DNA from: an uncultured Duncaniella sp.
GTDB lineage: Bacteria; Bacteroidota; Bacteroidia; Bacteroidales; Muribaculaceae
Direction: 5' to 3'
Assembly: GCA_910587515.1 (NCBI GenBank)
Contig: CAJULW010000001.1
Location: 1 to 36,947, forward strand
Length of the DNA: 36,947 nt
The notes beneath the pieces were generated by a model. It did no database searches and had not been told where the DNA came from. It worked only from the letters and a program-made list of their open reading frames with translations. The position numbers and the translations under genes were made by a program. Positions 16,368-24,378 of this stretch are shown here, piece by piece. Each line of letters opens with the position of its first letter. Positions within the stretch are counted from its first letter, which is position 1.

Positions 16368-16409
16368 TCACAGATGTTGGATCCTGTTGTGGCAGGCTTT
16401 TATTATTCC
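16368..16409 (-). pseudogene. 3' relic of a radical SAM gene
   Basis: The minus strand reads IIKACHNRIQHL and stops at 16368, matching the end of the radical SAM protein at 11686 (ELKAHRDRIWHL). The DNA just downstream of that stop is also similar in both places: CTGAAAAACGGAAT here and CTGAAAGACGGGAT at 11663, each followed by TGTCACAGATG. Only about 14 codons remain. It faces the DUF4405 relic. Confidence 0.7.
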
Positions 16410-16459
16410 GGCTTGTGTCATAATGTCTGTTTTTTATGTCCGGTATGAATTTTAGGTTG

Positions 16460-16467
16460 TAATTTTG
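16460..16467 (+). promoter_or_regulatory. -7 box of the CAT-like gene
   Basis: TAATTTTG matches the Bacteroidota -7 consensus TAnnTTTG and ends 10 bases before the ATG at 16478. No good -33 TTTG is found at 19-20 bases. If it is used, the mRNA leader would be only a few bases long. Confidence 0.45.
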
Positions 16468-16477
16468 TGGCAAAAAA

Positions 16478-17092
16478 ATGAGAGAAGTAGATCCAAAAGA
16501 AACGCCCCGTGCTTATGCATTTGAAATGTGGATGAAAGCGCCAATGCCGATGGTGACGTTTTTTAAGACACTCGATGTGTCGCGTCTTGTTAAGATCGGC
16601 AGGAAGAAAAACCTGAAATTCAATATGCTTATGTGCTGGTGCATAGGTAGAGCCGCGAGCCAAGTAAAGGAGTTCTATATGCTTCCTGTCGGTGACAAGC
16701 TGATACGATACGATTCGATAGCGGTAAATACCATTGTGGCCAACGACAAAGGCGAAGTGAGCTCGTGTGACATTCCGTTTTCAGATGATTTGGCGACGTT
16801 CAATGCCGATTATCTCCGGCTGACACGACAAGTGGCCGAAACATGCGAAAATCATGATTTGACGGACAGCATGGTTGTCGGTACGTCAGCGCTGGCTCGG
16901 TTCGGTATTGACGGAGCCGTCGGAATGTACAGTGGCATTTTCAACAATCCGTTCCTGATATGGGGTAAATACCGTAAAAACTGGTTTCAGGCTACATTGA
17001 CTGTGTCATTTCAATTCCATCATGCCCAGATGGATGGTGCACATGCCGCAATGTTTCTTGATTTACTCAAAAAAGAAATTGATGGATTGTAA
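16478..17092 (+). CDS. Chloramphenicol acetyltransferase family protein
   Basis: A 204-residue CAT-fold enzyme. The catalytic signature SFQFHHAQMDGAHAAMFLDL is intact, with the general-base His at 182 and the structural Asp at 186. WCIGRAASQVKEF and GKYRKNWFQATLTVSFQF are also typical. Size and motif fit a trimeric acetyl-CoA-dependent O-acetyltransferase. Whether chloramphenicol is the substrate cannot be told: many Bacteroidota CAT-like proteins are not known resistance genes. It stands alone behind the relic region. Confidence 0.87.
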   Translation: MREVDPKETPRAYAFEMWMKAPMPMVTFFKTLDVSRLVKIGRKKNLKFNMLMCWCIGRAASQVKEFYMLPVGDKLIRYDSIAVNTIVANDKGEVSSCDIPFSDDLATFNADYLRLTRQVAETCENHDLTDSMVVGTSALARFGIDGAVGMYSGIFNNPFLIWGKYRKNWFQATLTVSFQFHHAQMDGAHAAMFLDLLKKEIDGL

Positions 17093-17452
17093 TTGGAATC
17101 CATTGAAAATGGCTGTTTTTATATTTAGGATGGATTCATATTAGAAATCAGATTAAATCAATTTGATTAGTCTGAAGAGTTGACACAAGCAATGGGTTAC
17201 GTTGTGTCATGTTCCAGTTGCATTTATAAATTCGATTCCGGAAGAGAAAAATTATAAGTTGTAAGTTTTATTATTTTACTTAAATTTGGGTAATTAGTGT
17301 AAAATATAGTAAAATAAGCCTCTGTGGGTATTAAAATAATTTAAAAACAATTCAATTAAAGCCATTGATGTTTTTCTATATTTTAAATAATAGCTAATTT
17401 TGCCGCCCCAAAAATCGGATTACACCTAAATAATATACTAATCATAATCAAA
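17093..17452. other. 360-bp AT-rich spacer upstream of the fimbrillin gene
   Basis: No gene is seen. TGACACAA (17181-17188) and TTGTGTCA (17202-17209) form an 8-bp perfect inverted repeat that could be an operator. TAATTTTTG at 17394-17402 resembles a -7 box with one extra T, about 50 bases before the fimbrillin start. The leader is A-rich, as is common for Bacteroidota genes without a Shine-Dalgarno site. Confidence 0.45.
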
Positions 17453-18514
17453 ATGTATAACAAATTTCTTTTTTGTGCAGCAGCGTCTTTAGCACTTGCA
17501 TCATGCTCTAACACAGATGTGCTCGAAGAGAACATGGCATCAGGTTCCGCAATTAGCTTCAATTCTCATGTCAGCAACAGTTCGCGTGCCAGTGCCATGA
17601 CGAATGATACGTTCACCAAATTCAGAGTATATGGCGGATACACTATTGATGGTCAGACAGACTATCATACAGCGTTCAACGGAACCGAAGTGACAAAAAA
17701 CGATGGAGCATGGACATATACCGGAGGTGCGAAATATTGGGTGGAAGGCGCGACTTATAAATTCTATGCCTATAGCTGTGATAACACCGCATTGTCGAAA
17801 GGAACCCCCATATTCGCTCCCACTGGCGACAAGGCAGGTGTATTTGAAATCAGTGCTTTCGAGTGCGGTGATGAGCACCAGCACGATTTCATCTTTGCTG
17901 AATCTGGTACTATTGTCGGTAAGGAAACAGGTAATACTCCCGTATCATTCACATTCAAGCATGTGCTTTCCAAAGTGTGCGCCAAATTCAAGAGCGGATT
18001 TCCTGCGGGAGTGAACGTGCAGATAACAAATGTGCAGATCCGTAACATGTACGACAGGGCTAACTTTTCATCGGCTCTTGCTGCGGACGAGCGTTGGAAC
18101 AATCCTTCCCGTACTATAGTTTACAATGAGACCGCATCGGAATACACTAAAACAAGTCTCGGCATAGACGGTGACAATGTTATTTCAGCTGCGGTTCCGG
18201 CTGACGGCGAAAATGCCCCTGTCGAAGCAAAAGATGTGACCACTAACAATGGATTTTTTATTCCTTACACCTATACCGCTGCTGAAGTCTATCTGTGCTT
18301 CCATATCAAGGTCATAGGAGAGGATGGCGCGACAATTAAGGATGAAGACATCAAAGGTAATATACAGCCGACATGGAAACCCGGTGTGTCATATACTTAT
18401 AATATTACAGTTAACGGTACAGCAGCCGGACTTGATAAAATCGAATTCACGGTTGATGCTACCGACGGTATTTCTGACTGGACAGAGCAGGAGGGTGGTG
18501 AGATCAAATTCTGA
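17453..18514 (+). CDS. Fimbrillin family lipoprotein
   Basis: A 353-residue lipoprotein with signal peptide and lipobox (AAASLALASC, Cys17). Residues about 33-47 (AISFNSHVSNSSRAS) are the start typical of Mfa-like fimbrillins, and YTGGAKYWVEGATYKFYAYS and VSFTFKHVLSKVCAKFKSGF are family-typical strands. Such proteins are exported as lipoproteins, cleaved, and polymerised by donor-strand exchange into surface fimbriae, or cap them. The end ISDWTEQEGGEIKF is the usual C-terminal strand. It converges on a DUF3575-DUF5119 operon that probably supplies accessory fimbrial proteins. Confidence 0.87.
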   Translation: MYNKFLFCAAASLALASCSNTDVLEENMASGSAISFNSHVSNSSRASAMTNDTFTKFRVYGGYTIDGQTDYHTAFNGTEVTKNDGAWTYTGGAKYWVEGATYKFYAYSCDNTALSKGTPIFAPTGDKAGVFEISAFECGDEHQHDFIFAESGTIVGKETGNTPVSFTFKHVLSKVCAKFKSGFPAGVNVQITNVQIRNMYDRANFSSALAADERWNNPSRTIVYNETASEYTKTSLGIDGDNVISAAVPADGENAPVEAKDVTTNNGFFIPYTYTAAEVYLCFHIKVIGEDGATIKDEDIKGNIQPTWKPGVSYTYNITVNGTAAGLDKIEFTVDATDGISDWTEQEGGEIKF

Positions 18515-18551
18515 TCGACTCTTGGTTTATCTGCCGGAAAACTGCATGAGC

Positions 18552-18589
18552 AAAAAAGATGGAAGCGCATTCGCGCTTCCATCTTTTTT
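18552..18589. terminator. Bidirectional terminator between fimbrillin and DUF5119 genes
   Basis: AAAAAAGATGGAAGCGC at 18552-18568 pairs perfectly with GCGCTTCCATCTTTTTT at 18573-18589 around an ATTC loop. An 11-bp GC-containing stem with T-runs on both strands can end transcription from both convergent units. Confidence 0.93.
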
Positions 18590-18614
18590 GCTTTGTCGAG
18601 GATGACATCGGGGG

Positions 18615-19577
18615 TTATTGCTGGCCACCGACAGGGAGATCTATATCTTCGTTATTTCCCCAGTCGTCCATATCCACATCAAATCCAGAGTCCGAATTGC
18701 TTTCCTTGTCCTCTATTCGAAGCCCTGATACAACGATTTTACCCCCCCTGGGTTGAGAGGAAAGCTGTCCGGTGATATCGAAATTGAACTCCTTTGTCTT
18801 ACCGTTGACAAGGATCACCTCAAGGTTCAGCGTGTGGCCGTGTGACTCACCATCTTTTCTTGATACTGGTATGTAGCCGGGTGTCCCGAACGACATCACT
18901 TTGGCTGTCACAGCATTGTCTGACAGCTTGCAGTCATAGACCAGAATTGCCGGGTCGACCATGGTCATCCCGTTGTAAAGATACACCCATCTTGCCATCC
19001 CGCTCATGGCTCCGCGTGCGTCCGTGACACGGTTGAATCCGTGTTCGAACTCATAGCTTACCTCATATGTAAACACAAGTGGCGTCATATCGATTTTAAT
19101 ATCCATCACCTCGTGGTTGCCCACATCCGATTGAGTCTCCACATAAGCGGCATAGAGCATATCGGGAGGATTAAGCACGGCTTCGTCAGGATGCAGTTTC
19201 CTTATACCCTCCGGAGCCATCCGGGATCCTGCGGTAGAAGTGGCATAAACCGACTGCGGTCCTTCCGATTCTCCCGCGATAAGGACGCTTTCAGTATCAT
19301 TATTGTATAGCAGTAGCGACTGCATTCCGTTTTCACCGAAATTGACATTTCCGCCATCCGGTGACACAAACATTTCGGTAGGTTGCCCTGACGCGTCATA
19401 TACAAGTGCTGTCACGCCTGAAGGGGCCGGTGATTCCGTATCGGACGGATCTTGGTTGACCGACCATTTGAAGTCAATATCGGCAGCCCCGAAATGGTTG
19501 TAACATAGCTCTTCGCGGCACGACACAAGGGTTAGTCCTGCAAGCACTGCGATCACATAGCGAAATGCCCCTTTCAT
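18615..19577 (-). CDS. DUF5119 lipoprotein, probable fimbrial accessory protein
   Basis: A 320-residue lipoprotein starting at 19577, preceded by GGAGGA. The signal peptide ends in LAGLTLVSC (Cys20), followed by REELCYNHFGAADIDFKW. The pattern of SGVTALVYDASGQPTEMFV and QSLLLYNNDTESVLI is that of DUF5119 proteins, which accompany fimbrillins in Bacteroidota. The role is probably that of an anchor or minor subunit; this is inferred from context. Its start overlaps the stop of the upstream DUF3575 gene by four bases. The ORF could be extended to 19625, but only the inner start gives a signal peptide and ribosome site. Confidence 0.82.
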   Translation of the reverse strand: MKGAFRYVIAVLAGLTLVSCREELCYNHFGAADIDFKWSVNQDPSDTESPAPSGVTALVYDASGQPTEMFVSPDGGNVNFGENGMQSLLLYNNDTESVLIAGESEGPQSVYATSTAGSRMAPEGIRKLHPDEAVLNPPDMLYAAYVETQSDVGNHEVMDIKIDMTPLVFTYEVSYEFEHGFNRVTDARGAMSGMARWVYLYNGMTMVDPAILVYDCKLSDNAVTAKVMSFGTPGYIPVSRKDGESHGHTLNLEVILVNGKTKEFNFDITGQLSSQPRGGKIVVSGLRIEDKESNSDSGFDVDMDDWGNNEDIDLPVGGQQ

Positions 19578-20845
19578 GCTTTGTCCTCCTTTGCCCTGTA
19601 TCGAACAACGCTGCCAAAATGCCACGCAAATGCAAGTTTGAGTTTAAGCGGGCCGAAATAGTTTGTGCTTCTGGTGCGCGTGTAGATATGATGGTTTTCG
19701 TAAGGGGTGTATTCCTTATATTGGGTTGTCATCCATCCTAAACCTATCCCGGTTTCCAGCGAGAGTCTTTTGGATAGAGACCACGAATAGCCAAATGACA
19801 GTCCAGCCATGACTCCTTCTCCACGATATCCTTTTGTCCCGTCCTCCAGATCATAAAGCCCGGCTCCGGCAAAAAGGCCGACATAGATGTTGTTTCGGTG
19901 TCTTTTCCCCCGTGGCCACATCCGACGTACTTCCGGGCTGACTATTGCCATTTGGTAGCATTTATGGGCTGCTTTCTTTTTCCACCAAGCCATGTTCCCT
20001 TCAAGATTGACCGACCAGTTTTTGCTCATTCTCCATTCCAGTTCAAGAGCCGGCATTATGATAGCGGCGTAAAGGACATTGGTTTTTAAGGCAAACCGGT
20101 GGAATGTGATATCCCGAAACCTCCCGGTATCTATTGTATGAGTAATGGATTTTGTGGTGATCGGAGCCGAGGATATTATACCGAGTGTGATATTGTCGAT
20201 TTCCGGTTTGGTCTTCATTGTGGGTTCCACGGCAGAAAGGTTTTTATTTGAAAAACTATCATTTTTCAAATAAAGATACACCACAGCGATATTCAGTTTC
20301 GGGAAAATATAGCGTCGGAGCCAGCGGTACACATCTCCTCCTTGAAGCTCCATGAGGCTTTTCTTTCGGCTGCCGGTTATCTTATGGCCGGCTCCGTAAA
20401 CCCACACCGGAGTGTTGTCGATTATACGCAGAACCTCATTCTTTAAAGGCACACGGTTGTCGGCTGCTACCATCCGGCGAAGTTCGTCCCAGGCAATCCC
20501 CTCGGGATCTATGTCGATCAGTGCCATATCGACTCCTGTTTCAGTCGCGATATGGGAGGCGACAGCGAAACATCGGTTTTCACTAAGCAATTCGTTGGCT
20601 GTGCTTACTCCGTCGGGAGAAGTATATGACCGCACAAGCAGACGCTCGATGTTGTCAATGGCTGCTTGATTGCGTATCTCTTCCATGAAATGTCTCATCG
20701 CACCGGAATTGCTCTCCATTTCCGGGTCAAATCGACTATACCCGGGCCAAAAGTATATTTTTATAGAATCTGTGGCGGTCTGAGCCATTGCTATGGTTCC
20801 CGCAAAAATATCCAGCAGCAGAAGAAATGCGATCAGTCTTTTCAT
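19574..20845 (-). CDS. DUF3575 protein with OmpA-like N-terminal region
   Basis: About 423 residues from the start at 20845, which opens a signal peptide (KRLIAFLLLLDIFAGTIAMA). Residues about 25-150 resemble an OmpA-like domain (FDPEMESNSGAMRHFMEEI, then NELLSENRCFAVASHI). The C-terminal 180 residues are the DUF3575 barrel-like region (FALKTNVLYAAIIMPALELE, NIYVGLFAGAGLYDLEDG, LSFGYSWSLSKRLSLETGIG). In Bacteroidota such genes sit at the head of fimbrial operons. It is probably outer-membrane-located and may bind the cell wall. It is co-transcribed with the DUF5119 gene. Confidence 0.83.
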   Translation of the reverse strand: MKRLIAFLLLLDIFAGTIAMAQTATDSIKIYFWPGYSRFDPEMESNSGAMRHFMEEIRNQAAIDNIERLLVRSYTSPDGVSTANELLSENRCFAVASHIATETGVDMALIDIDPEGIAWDELRRMVAADNRVPLKNEVLRIIDNTPVWVYGAGHKITGSRKKSLMELQGGDVYRWLRRYIFPKLNIAVVYLYLKNDSFSNKNLSAVEPTMKTKPEIDNITLGIISSAPITTKSITHTIDTGRFRDITFHRFALKTNVLYAAIIMPALELEWRMSKNWSVNLEGNMAWWKKKAAHKCYQMAIVSPEVRRMWPRGKRHRNNIYVGLFAGAGLYDLEDGTKGYRGEGVMAGLSFGYSWSLSKRLSLETGIGLGWMTTQYKEYTPYENHHIYTRTRSTNYFGPLKLKLAFAWHFGSVVRYRAKEDKA

Positions 20846-21370
20846 CAAATAATCTTGCACATGACCCAACATTTATTGCATTATGTCTTATAAATCAGGT
20901 ATTTCTGTGGCGCATAATGCTGAAACGTGTGTCGTCAGAATTTAAAAAGGGATACAAAATTATTGAATTCCCGCTAACTGTGCAAGAAAATATACAGTGC
21001 CTGGAGCGATGTCTTTGAGCCTTGTATATCTCCGATTATGTGTTTTTTGTCTGTGCCGTTGGCCGATATGGAGATGGTTATGCGGATTTCCATTCGTTGG
21101 ATTAGGCGTTGTTTGGAAAATCATCGAATGCTTTTTTATATGGATAAATATTGTGAGTCTCTCATGACACACGTGGAGTCTAAATTTCTATGCTGTTGTC
21201 TCGGATGTATAATCAAGGAGTTCATAGGGACATTGGAGTTCGATTCTGTTAAAAATATATATGCTTGAATGTTAGTTGGTTGTAGCTTGCGTTGGTATTT
21301 TTCTTATCGCTTGATTTTCCGGTTAACTGAAAATTTCTTAATTTTGCAACGACTAATACCTAATAAATTA
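20846..21370. other. 525-bp gene-free spacer before rnfD
   Basis: The spacer separates the start of the DUF3575 operon from the start of rnfD, so it must hold both promoters. Only the rnfD promoter was identified. Short open frames exist but have no family signature, no ribosome site and no similarity to RnfB or RnfC. Confidence 0.5.
21316..21346 (+). promoter_or_regulatory. Promoter of the rnf operon
   Basis: TAATTTTG at 21339-21346 fits the -7 consensus, and TTTC at 21316-21319 is a one-mismatch -33 box at the standard 19-base spacing. The rnfD ATG lies 24 bases after it. Confidence 0.6.
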
Positions 21371-22327
21371 ATGAGCCAGCTTATCACTATCTCACCGTCA
21401 CCACATGCGCAGACGCCTGTCACGGTGCAGCGATTGATGATGCATGTCATCATCGCCCTTATTCCGGCCGTCGCCCTTGCGCTCTATTGTTTCGGCATCG
21501 GTGCCGCTATAGTAATAGTAACAGCTATAGTCGGATGTGTCGTTACCGAATATCTTATCTCGCGTTTTATGTTGGGCGAGAGGCCTTCTATAGGCAATCT
21601 CTCCGCTGTTCTTACCGGATTGCTTCTTGCGTTGAATCTGCCGTCCAATCTTCCGGTATGGGTCGTGCTGATTGGTTGTGTTATTGCGATCGGTATCGGA
21701 AAAATGACATTCGGAGGTCTCGGATGCAACATATTCAACCCGGCTTTGGTCGGACGAGTGTTCCTTCTTCTGTCATTCCCTGTGCAGATGACCACTTGGC
21801 CTCTTCCGATGGAGAACCGAATGAACTATCTCGACGCCACGACCGGAGCCACGACCCTCGGTCAGCTTAAAATGGATCAGATCGCGTATGCCGATGTCGA
21901 TCTGCTTGACCAGGCTCTCGGATTCACTTCCGGTTCGATGGGCGAAATCGGAGCTATTGCGCTTCTGATCGGTTTTGTGTATCTTCTTTGCACACGCGTG
22001 ATCACATGGCATATTCCAGTGTCCATCATTGCTACCGTCGCCTTGTTTTCGCTTTGTATCGGAGCTAATGTCGGAGTGCAATTGTTGACCGGAGGTCTGA
22101 TGCTTGGCGCTATATTCATGGCCACTGACTATGTCACTTCGCCTATGAGCCATAAAGGAATGATCGTCTATGGAGTGATGATAGGATTGATCACCGTTGT
22201 GATCCGTCAATGGGGTGCGTATCCCGAGGGTGTATCGTTCGCTATATTAATAATGAATGGTGTCACACCGCTTATCAACCGTTATATCAAACCTCGTAAA
22301 TTTGGAGAAGGGAGGGTGGCTGCATGA
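21371..22327 (+). CDS. rnfD: Rnf electron transport complex subunit D
   Basis: A 318-residue membrane protein with about nine helices. KMTFGGLGCNIFNPALVGRV and the flavinylation motif TTGATTLGQ (about residues 157-165) identify RnfD; the Thr in this motif should carry covalent FMN. TDYVTSPMSHKGMIVYGVMI is also conserved. The complex couples ferredoxin:NAD+ electron transfer to ion movement. I start at 21371 because the frame further upstream contains the promoter. Its stop overlaps the rnfG start by four bases. No rnfB or rnfC lies upstream. Confidence 0.95.
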   Translation: MSQLITISPSPHAQTPVTVQRLMMHVIIALIPAVALALYCFGIGAAIVIVTAIVGCVVTEYLISRFMLGERPSIGNLSAVLTGLLLALNLPSNLPVWVVLIGCVIAIGIGKMTFGGLGCNIFNPALVGRVFLLLSFPVQMTTWPLPMENRMNYLDATTGATTLGQLKMDQIAYADVDLLDQALGFTSGSMGEIGAIALLIGFVYLLCTRVITWHIPVSIIATVALFSLCIGANVGVQLLTGGLMLGAIFMATDYVTSPMSHKGMIVYGVMIGLITVVIRQWGAYPEGVSFAILIMNGVTPLINRYIKPRKFGEGRVAA

Positions 22328-22908
22328 AATCTACATTAGTAAATATGGTGCTGTCGCTTGGCGTTATCACGGTTGTGGCCGGGGCCTTGCTTGCCGGAGT
22401 CTATTCGCTCACGGAAAAGCCTATTAAGGATGCCGAGCTTGATAAACAGATCTCTGCTATCAGCGCTGTGACACCTGAATTTGACAATGACCCTGTCGCG
22501 GATGCGTTGGAAATTACACCTGATGGCGAATCAGCTCCGTTGAAGGTATTTCCGGCACGTAAGGGTGGAGAACTCGTAGGCGCGGCTGTCGAGAGCTATT
22601 CTTCAGCCGGTTTTTCGGGTGATATAAAATTGATATACGGTTTTGACGCTGATGGCAATATCACAGGTTATGAAGTGATGAGCCATGCCGAGACACCGGG
22701 TCTTGGTGCGAAGATGGATGAATGGTTCCGTTCGCCCGAAGGCCATCGCAACGTTATCGGTCTGAATCCGGCATCTGCCAATCTGACTGTAAGTAAAGAC
22801 GGTGGCGATATTGACGCGATAACCGCTGCCACTATTACTTCGCGTGCGTTTCTCGATGCGCTTAATCGCGCTTCCAAGGCATATAACCAACTGAAAGCGA
22901 CAAAATAA
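22324..22908 (+). CDS. rnfG: Rnf electron transport complex subunit G
   Basis: A 194-residue protein with one N-terminal helix (about 7-28) and a periplasmic FMN-binding domain. YEVMSHAETPGLGAKMDEWF and DAITAATITSRAFLDAL are RnfG signatures. The second holds the flavinylation motif, here TAATIT rather than the commoner SGATIT; the Thr at about 170 is the probable FMN site. It receives electrons from RnfD. Translation is probably coupled to rnfD by ATGA overlap. Confidence 0.94.
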   Translation: MKSTLVNMVLSLGVITVVAGALLAGVYSLTEKPIKDAELDKQISAISAVTPEFDNDPVADALEITPDGESAPLKVFPARKGGELVGAAVESYSSAGFSGDIKLIYGFDADGNITGYEVMSHAETPGLGAKMDEWFRSPEGHRNVIGLNPASANLTVSKDGGDIDAITAATITSRAFLDALNRASKAYNQLKATK

Positions 22909-22943
22909 ACAGCCATTCATCAATCGTAAGGTAAACGACGCTG

Positions 22944-22958
22944 TCCGGTTTTGCCGGA
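22944..22958 (+). promoter_or_regulatory. Small hairpin between rnfG and rnfE
   Basis: TCCGG at 22944-22948 pairs with CCGGA at 22954-22958 around TTTTG. It lies in the 86-bp gap. No U-run follows, so it may be an mRNA processing or stability element rather than a terminator. Confidence 0.3.
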
Positions 22959-22994
22959 GATTCGTTATTCCCGCGAATTAAAAAAGACTTAGTC

Positions 22995-23588
22995 ATGAAT
23001 TCAAAATTGAAAATACTATATAACGGCATCGTCGCTGAGAATCCAACATTTGTCCTGATGCTTGGTATGTGCCCGACGCTTGGCACTACCGGTAGTGCGA
23101 TCACCGGTATGAGCATGGGGCTTGCTACAATGGGTGTCCTCATCTGTTCCAACGTAGCGATTTCGTTGATAAAAAGCCTCATTCCCGCAAAAGTCCGAAT
23201 TCCGGCCTATATCGTGGTCATAGCGACATTCGTGTCGGTACTCCAGCTCGTAATGCAGGCCTATATGCCGGCGCTGAATGCGATGCTTGGCATATTTATC
23301 CCTCTTATCGTTGTCAACTGTATCCTGCTTGGACGTGCTGAGGCATTTGCCTCACGCCATGGAGTGCTTGACAGTTGTCTCGACGGTATAGGCATAGGAC
23401 TCGGCTTCACATTGGCTCTGACTATTCTCGGTGCTGTTCGCGAACTGCTTGGCACAGGTCGTATTTTCGGAGCCGAAATTTATCCGGAAACATACGGATC
23501 GTTGATTTTCGTGCTCGCTCCAGGTGCTTTTATCGCTCTTGGTTTGCTGATCGCGTTGTTTACAAAAATACGTGAATCCAAAGCTTGA
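22995..23588 (+). CDS. rnfE: Rnf electron transport complex subunit E
   Basis: A 197-residue six-helix membrane protein. GMCPTLGTTGSAITGMSMGL and VNCILLGRAEAFASRHGVLD carry the Cys residues (in the CPTL and NCI motifs) that bind the membrane iron-sulfur cluster shared with RnfA. LGAVRELLGTGRIFG is the expected loop. It lies third in the D-G-E-A operon. Confidence 0.95.
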   Translation: MNSKLKILYNGIVAENPTFVLMLGMCPTLGTTGSAITGMSMGLATMGVLICSNVAISLIKSLIPAKVRIPAYIVVIATFVSVLQLVMQAYMPALNAMLGIFIPLIVVNCILLGRAEAFASRHGVLDSCLDGIGIGLGFTLALTILGAVRELLGTGRIFGAEIYPETYGSLIFVLAPGAFIALGLLIALFTKIRESKA

Positions 23589-23615
23589 TTTAAAAGAATA
23601 ATCATTGTCCGATAG

Positions 23616-23638
23616 CTTCGGGGGGATGCCCCGCGAAG
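23616..23638 (+). promoter_or_regulatory. GC-rich hairpin between rnfE and rnfA
   Basis: CTTCG plus GGGG (23616-23625) pair with CCCC plus CGAAG (23629-23638), with one G-G mismatch and a three-base loop. It sits in the 94-bp gap before rnfA. No U-run follows it, so it may set relative rnfA expression or protect mRNA ends. Confidence 0.4.
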
Positions 23639-23682
23639 TTGTAAATTAGTCAAAACTTTAAACTTAATACATACGAAAGCTT

Positions 23683-24264
23683 ATGCTCGAGTACATTTCC
23701 ATCATAATAACGGCGATCTTTGTAAACAACATCGTGTTCGCTCAGTTCCTCGGCATCTGTCCCTTTATCGGAGTATCCCGTAAATTGTCATCTGCAACCG
23801 GTATGGGCGCGGCTGTCACATTTGTCATGGTGATCGCTACGGCTGTAACCTGGCTATTGCAGTTTTATGTGCTCAATCCTCTCGGATTGCAGTTCATGCA
23901 GACCATTGTTTTCATTCTTGTCATCGCTGCGCTTGTGCAGATGCTTGAGATCATACTTAAGAAAATCGCCCCCGTGCTTTATAGCGCTCTCGGTGTATTT
24001 CTTCCGTTGATAACGACAAACTGTGCTGTGCTCGGAGTCGCGATTTTGGTTGTCCGCAATAATCTTGATCTCGGACAGTCTTTGGTCTATGCGTTTGCGA
24101 CGGCCATAGGCTTCACGATGGCGATCAGCATCTTTGCCGGTATCCGAGAGCAGCTTGCTTTGGTCAATGTCCCAAAGGCAATGCGCGGAGTGCCCATCGC
24201 TCTGATTTGTGCCGGCCTTCTCGCAATGGCATTCATGGGATTTTCAGGTATAAAAATAGGTTGA
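23683..24264 (+). CDS. rnfA: Rnf electron transport complex subunit A
   Basis: A 193-residue six-helix membrane protein, homologous to RnfE. NNIVFAQFLGICPFIGVSRK and LPLITTNCAVLGVAILVVRN carry the cluster-binding Cys. IFAGIREQLALVNVPKAMRG is the family-typical C-terminal loop. It is the last rnf gene here; the next gene has an unrelated function. Confidence 0.95.
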   Translation: MLEYISIIITAIFVNNIVFAQFLGICPFIGVSRKLSSATGMGAAVTFVMVIATAVTWLLQFYVLNPLGLQFMQTIVFILVIAALVQMLEIILKKIAPVLYSALGVFLPLITTNCAVLGVAILVVRNNLDLGQSLVYAFATAIGFTMAISIFAGIREQLALVNVPKAMRGVPIALICAGLLAMAFMGFSGIKIG

Positions 24265-24378
24265 TTCCGGATTAGAAATCAAAAGGCTCTTCAATGGGCT
24301 ACGATATAGATCTCGACCCTGTCGCATTTGTTTGTGGCGGGGTTGATCTCTGATAAAGCTTATATTTGTCTGTTACAG

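Noticed and set aside
21038..21268. A 76-codon frame upstream of rnfD as a missing Rnf subunit
   Set aside because: No iron-sulfur Cys pattern of RnfB or RnfC, no ribosome site, and it ends before the rnf promoter.
24300..24345. Terminator after rnfA
   Set aside because: The two GC-rich arms pair poorly and no U-run follows, so it is not listed.
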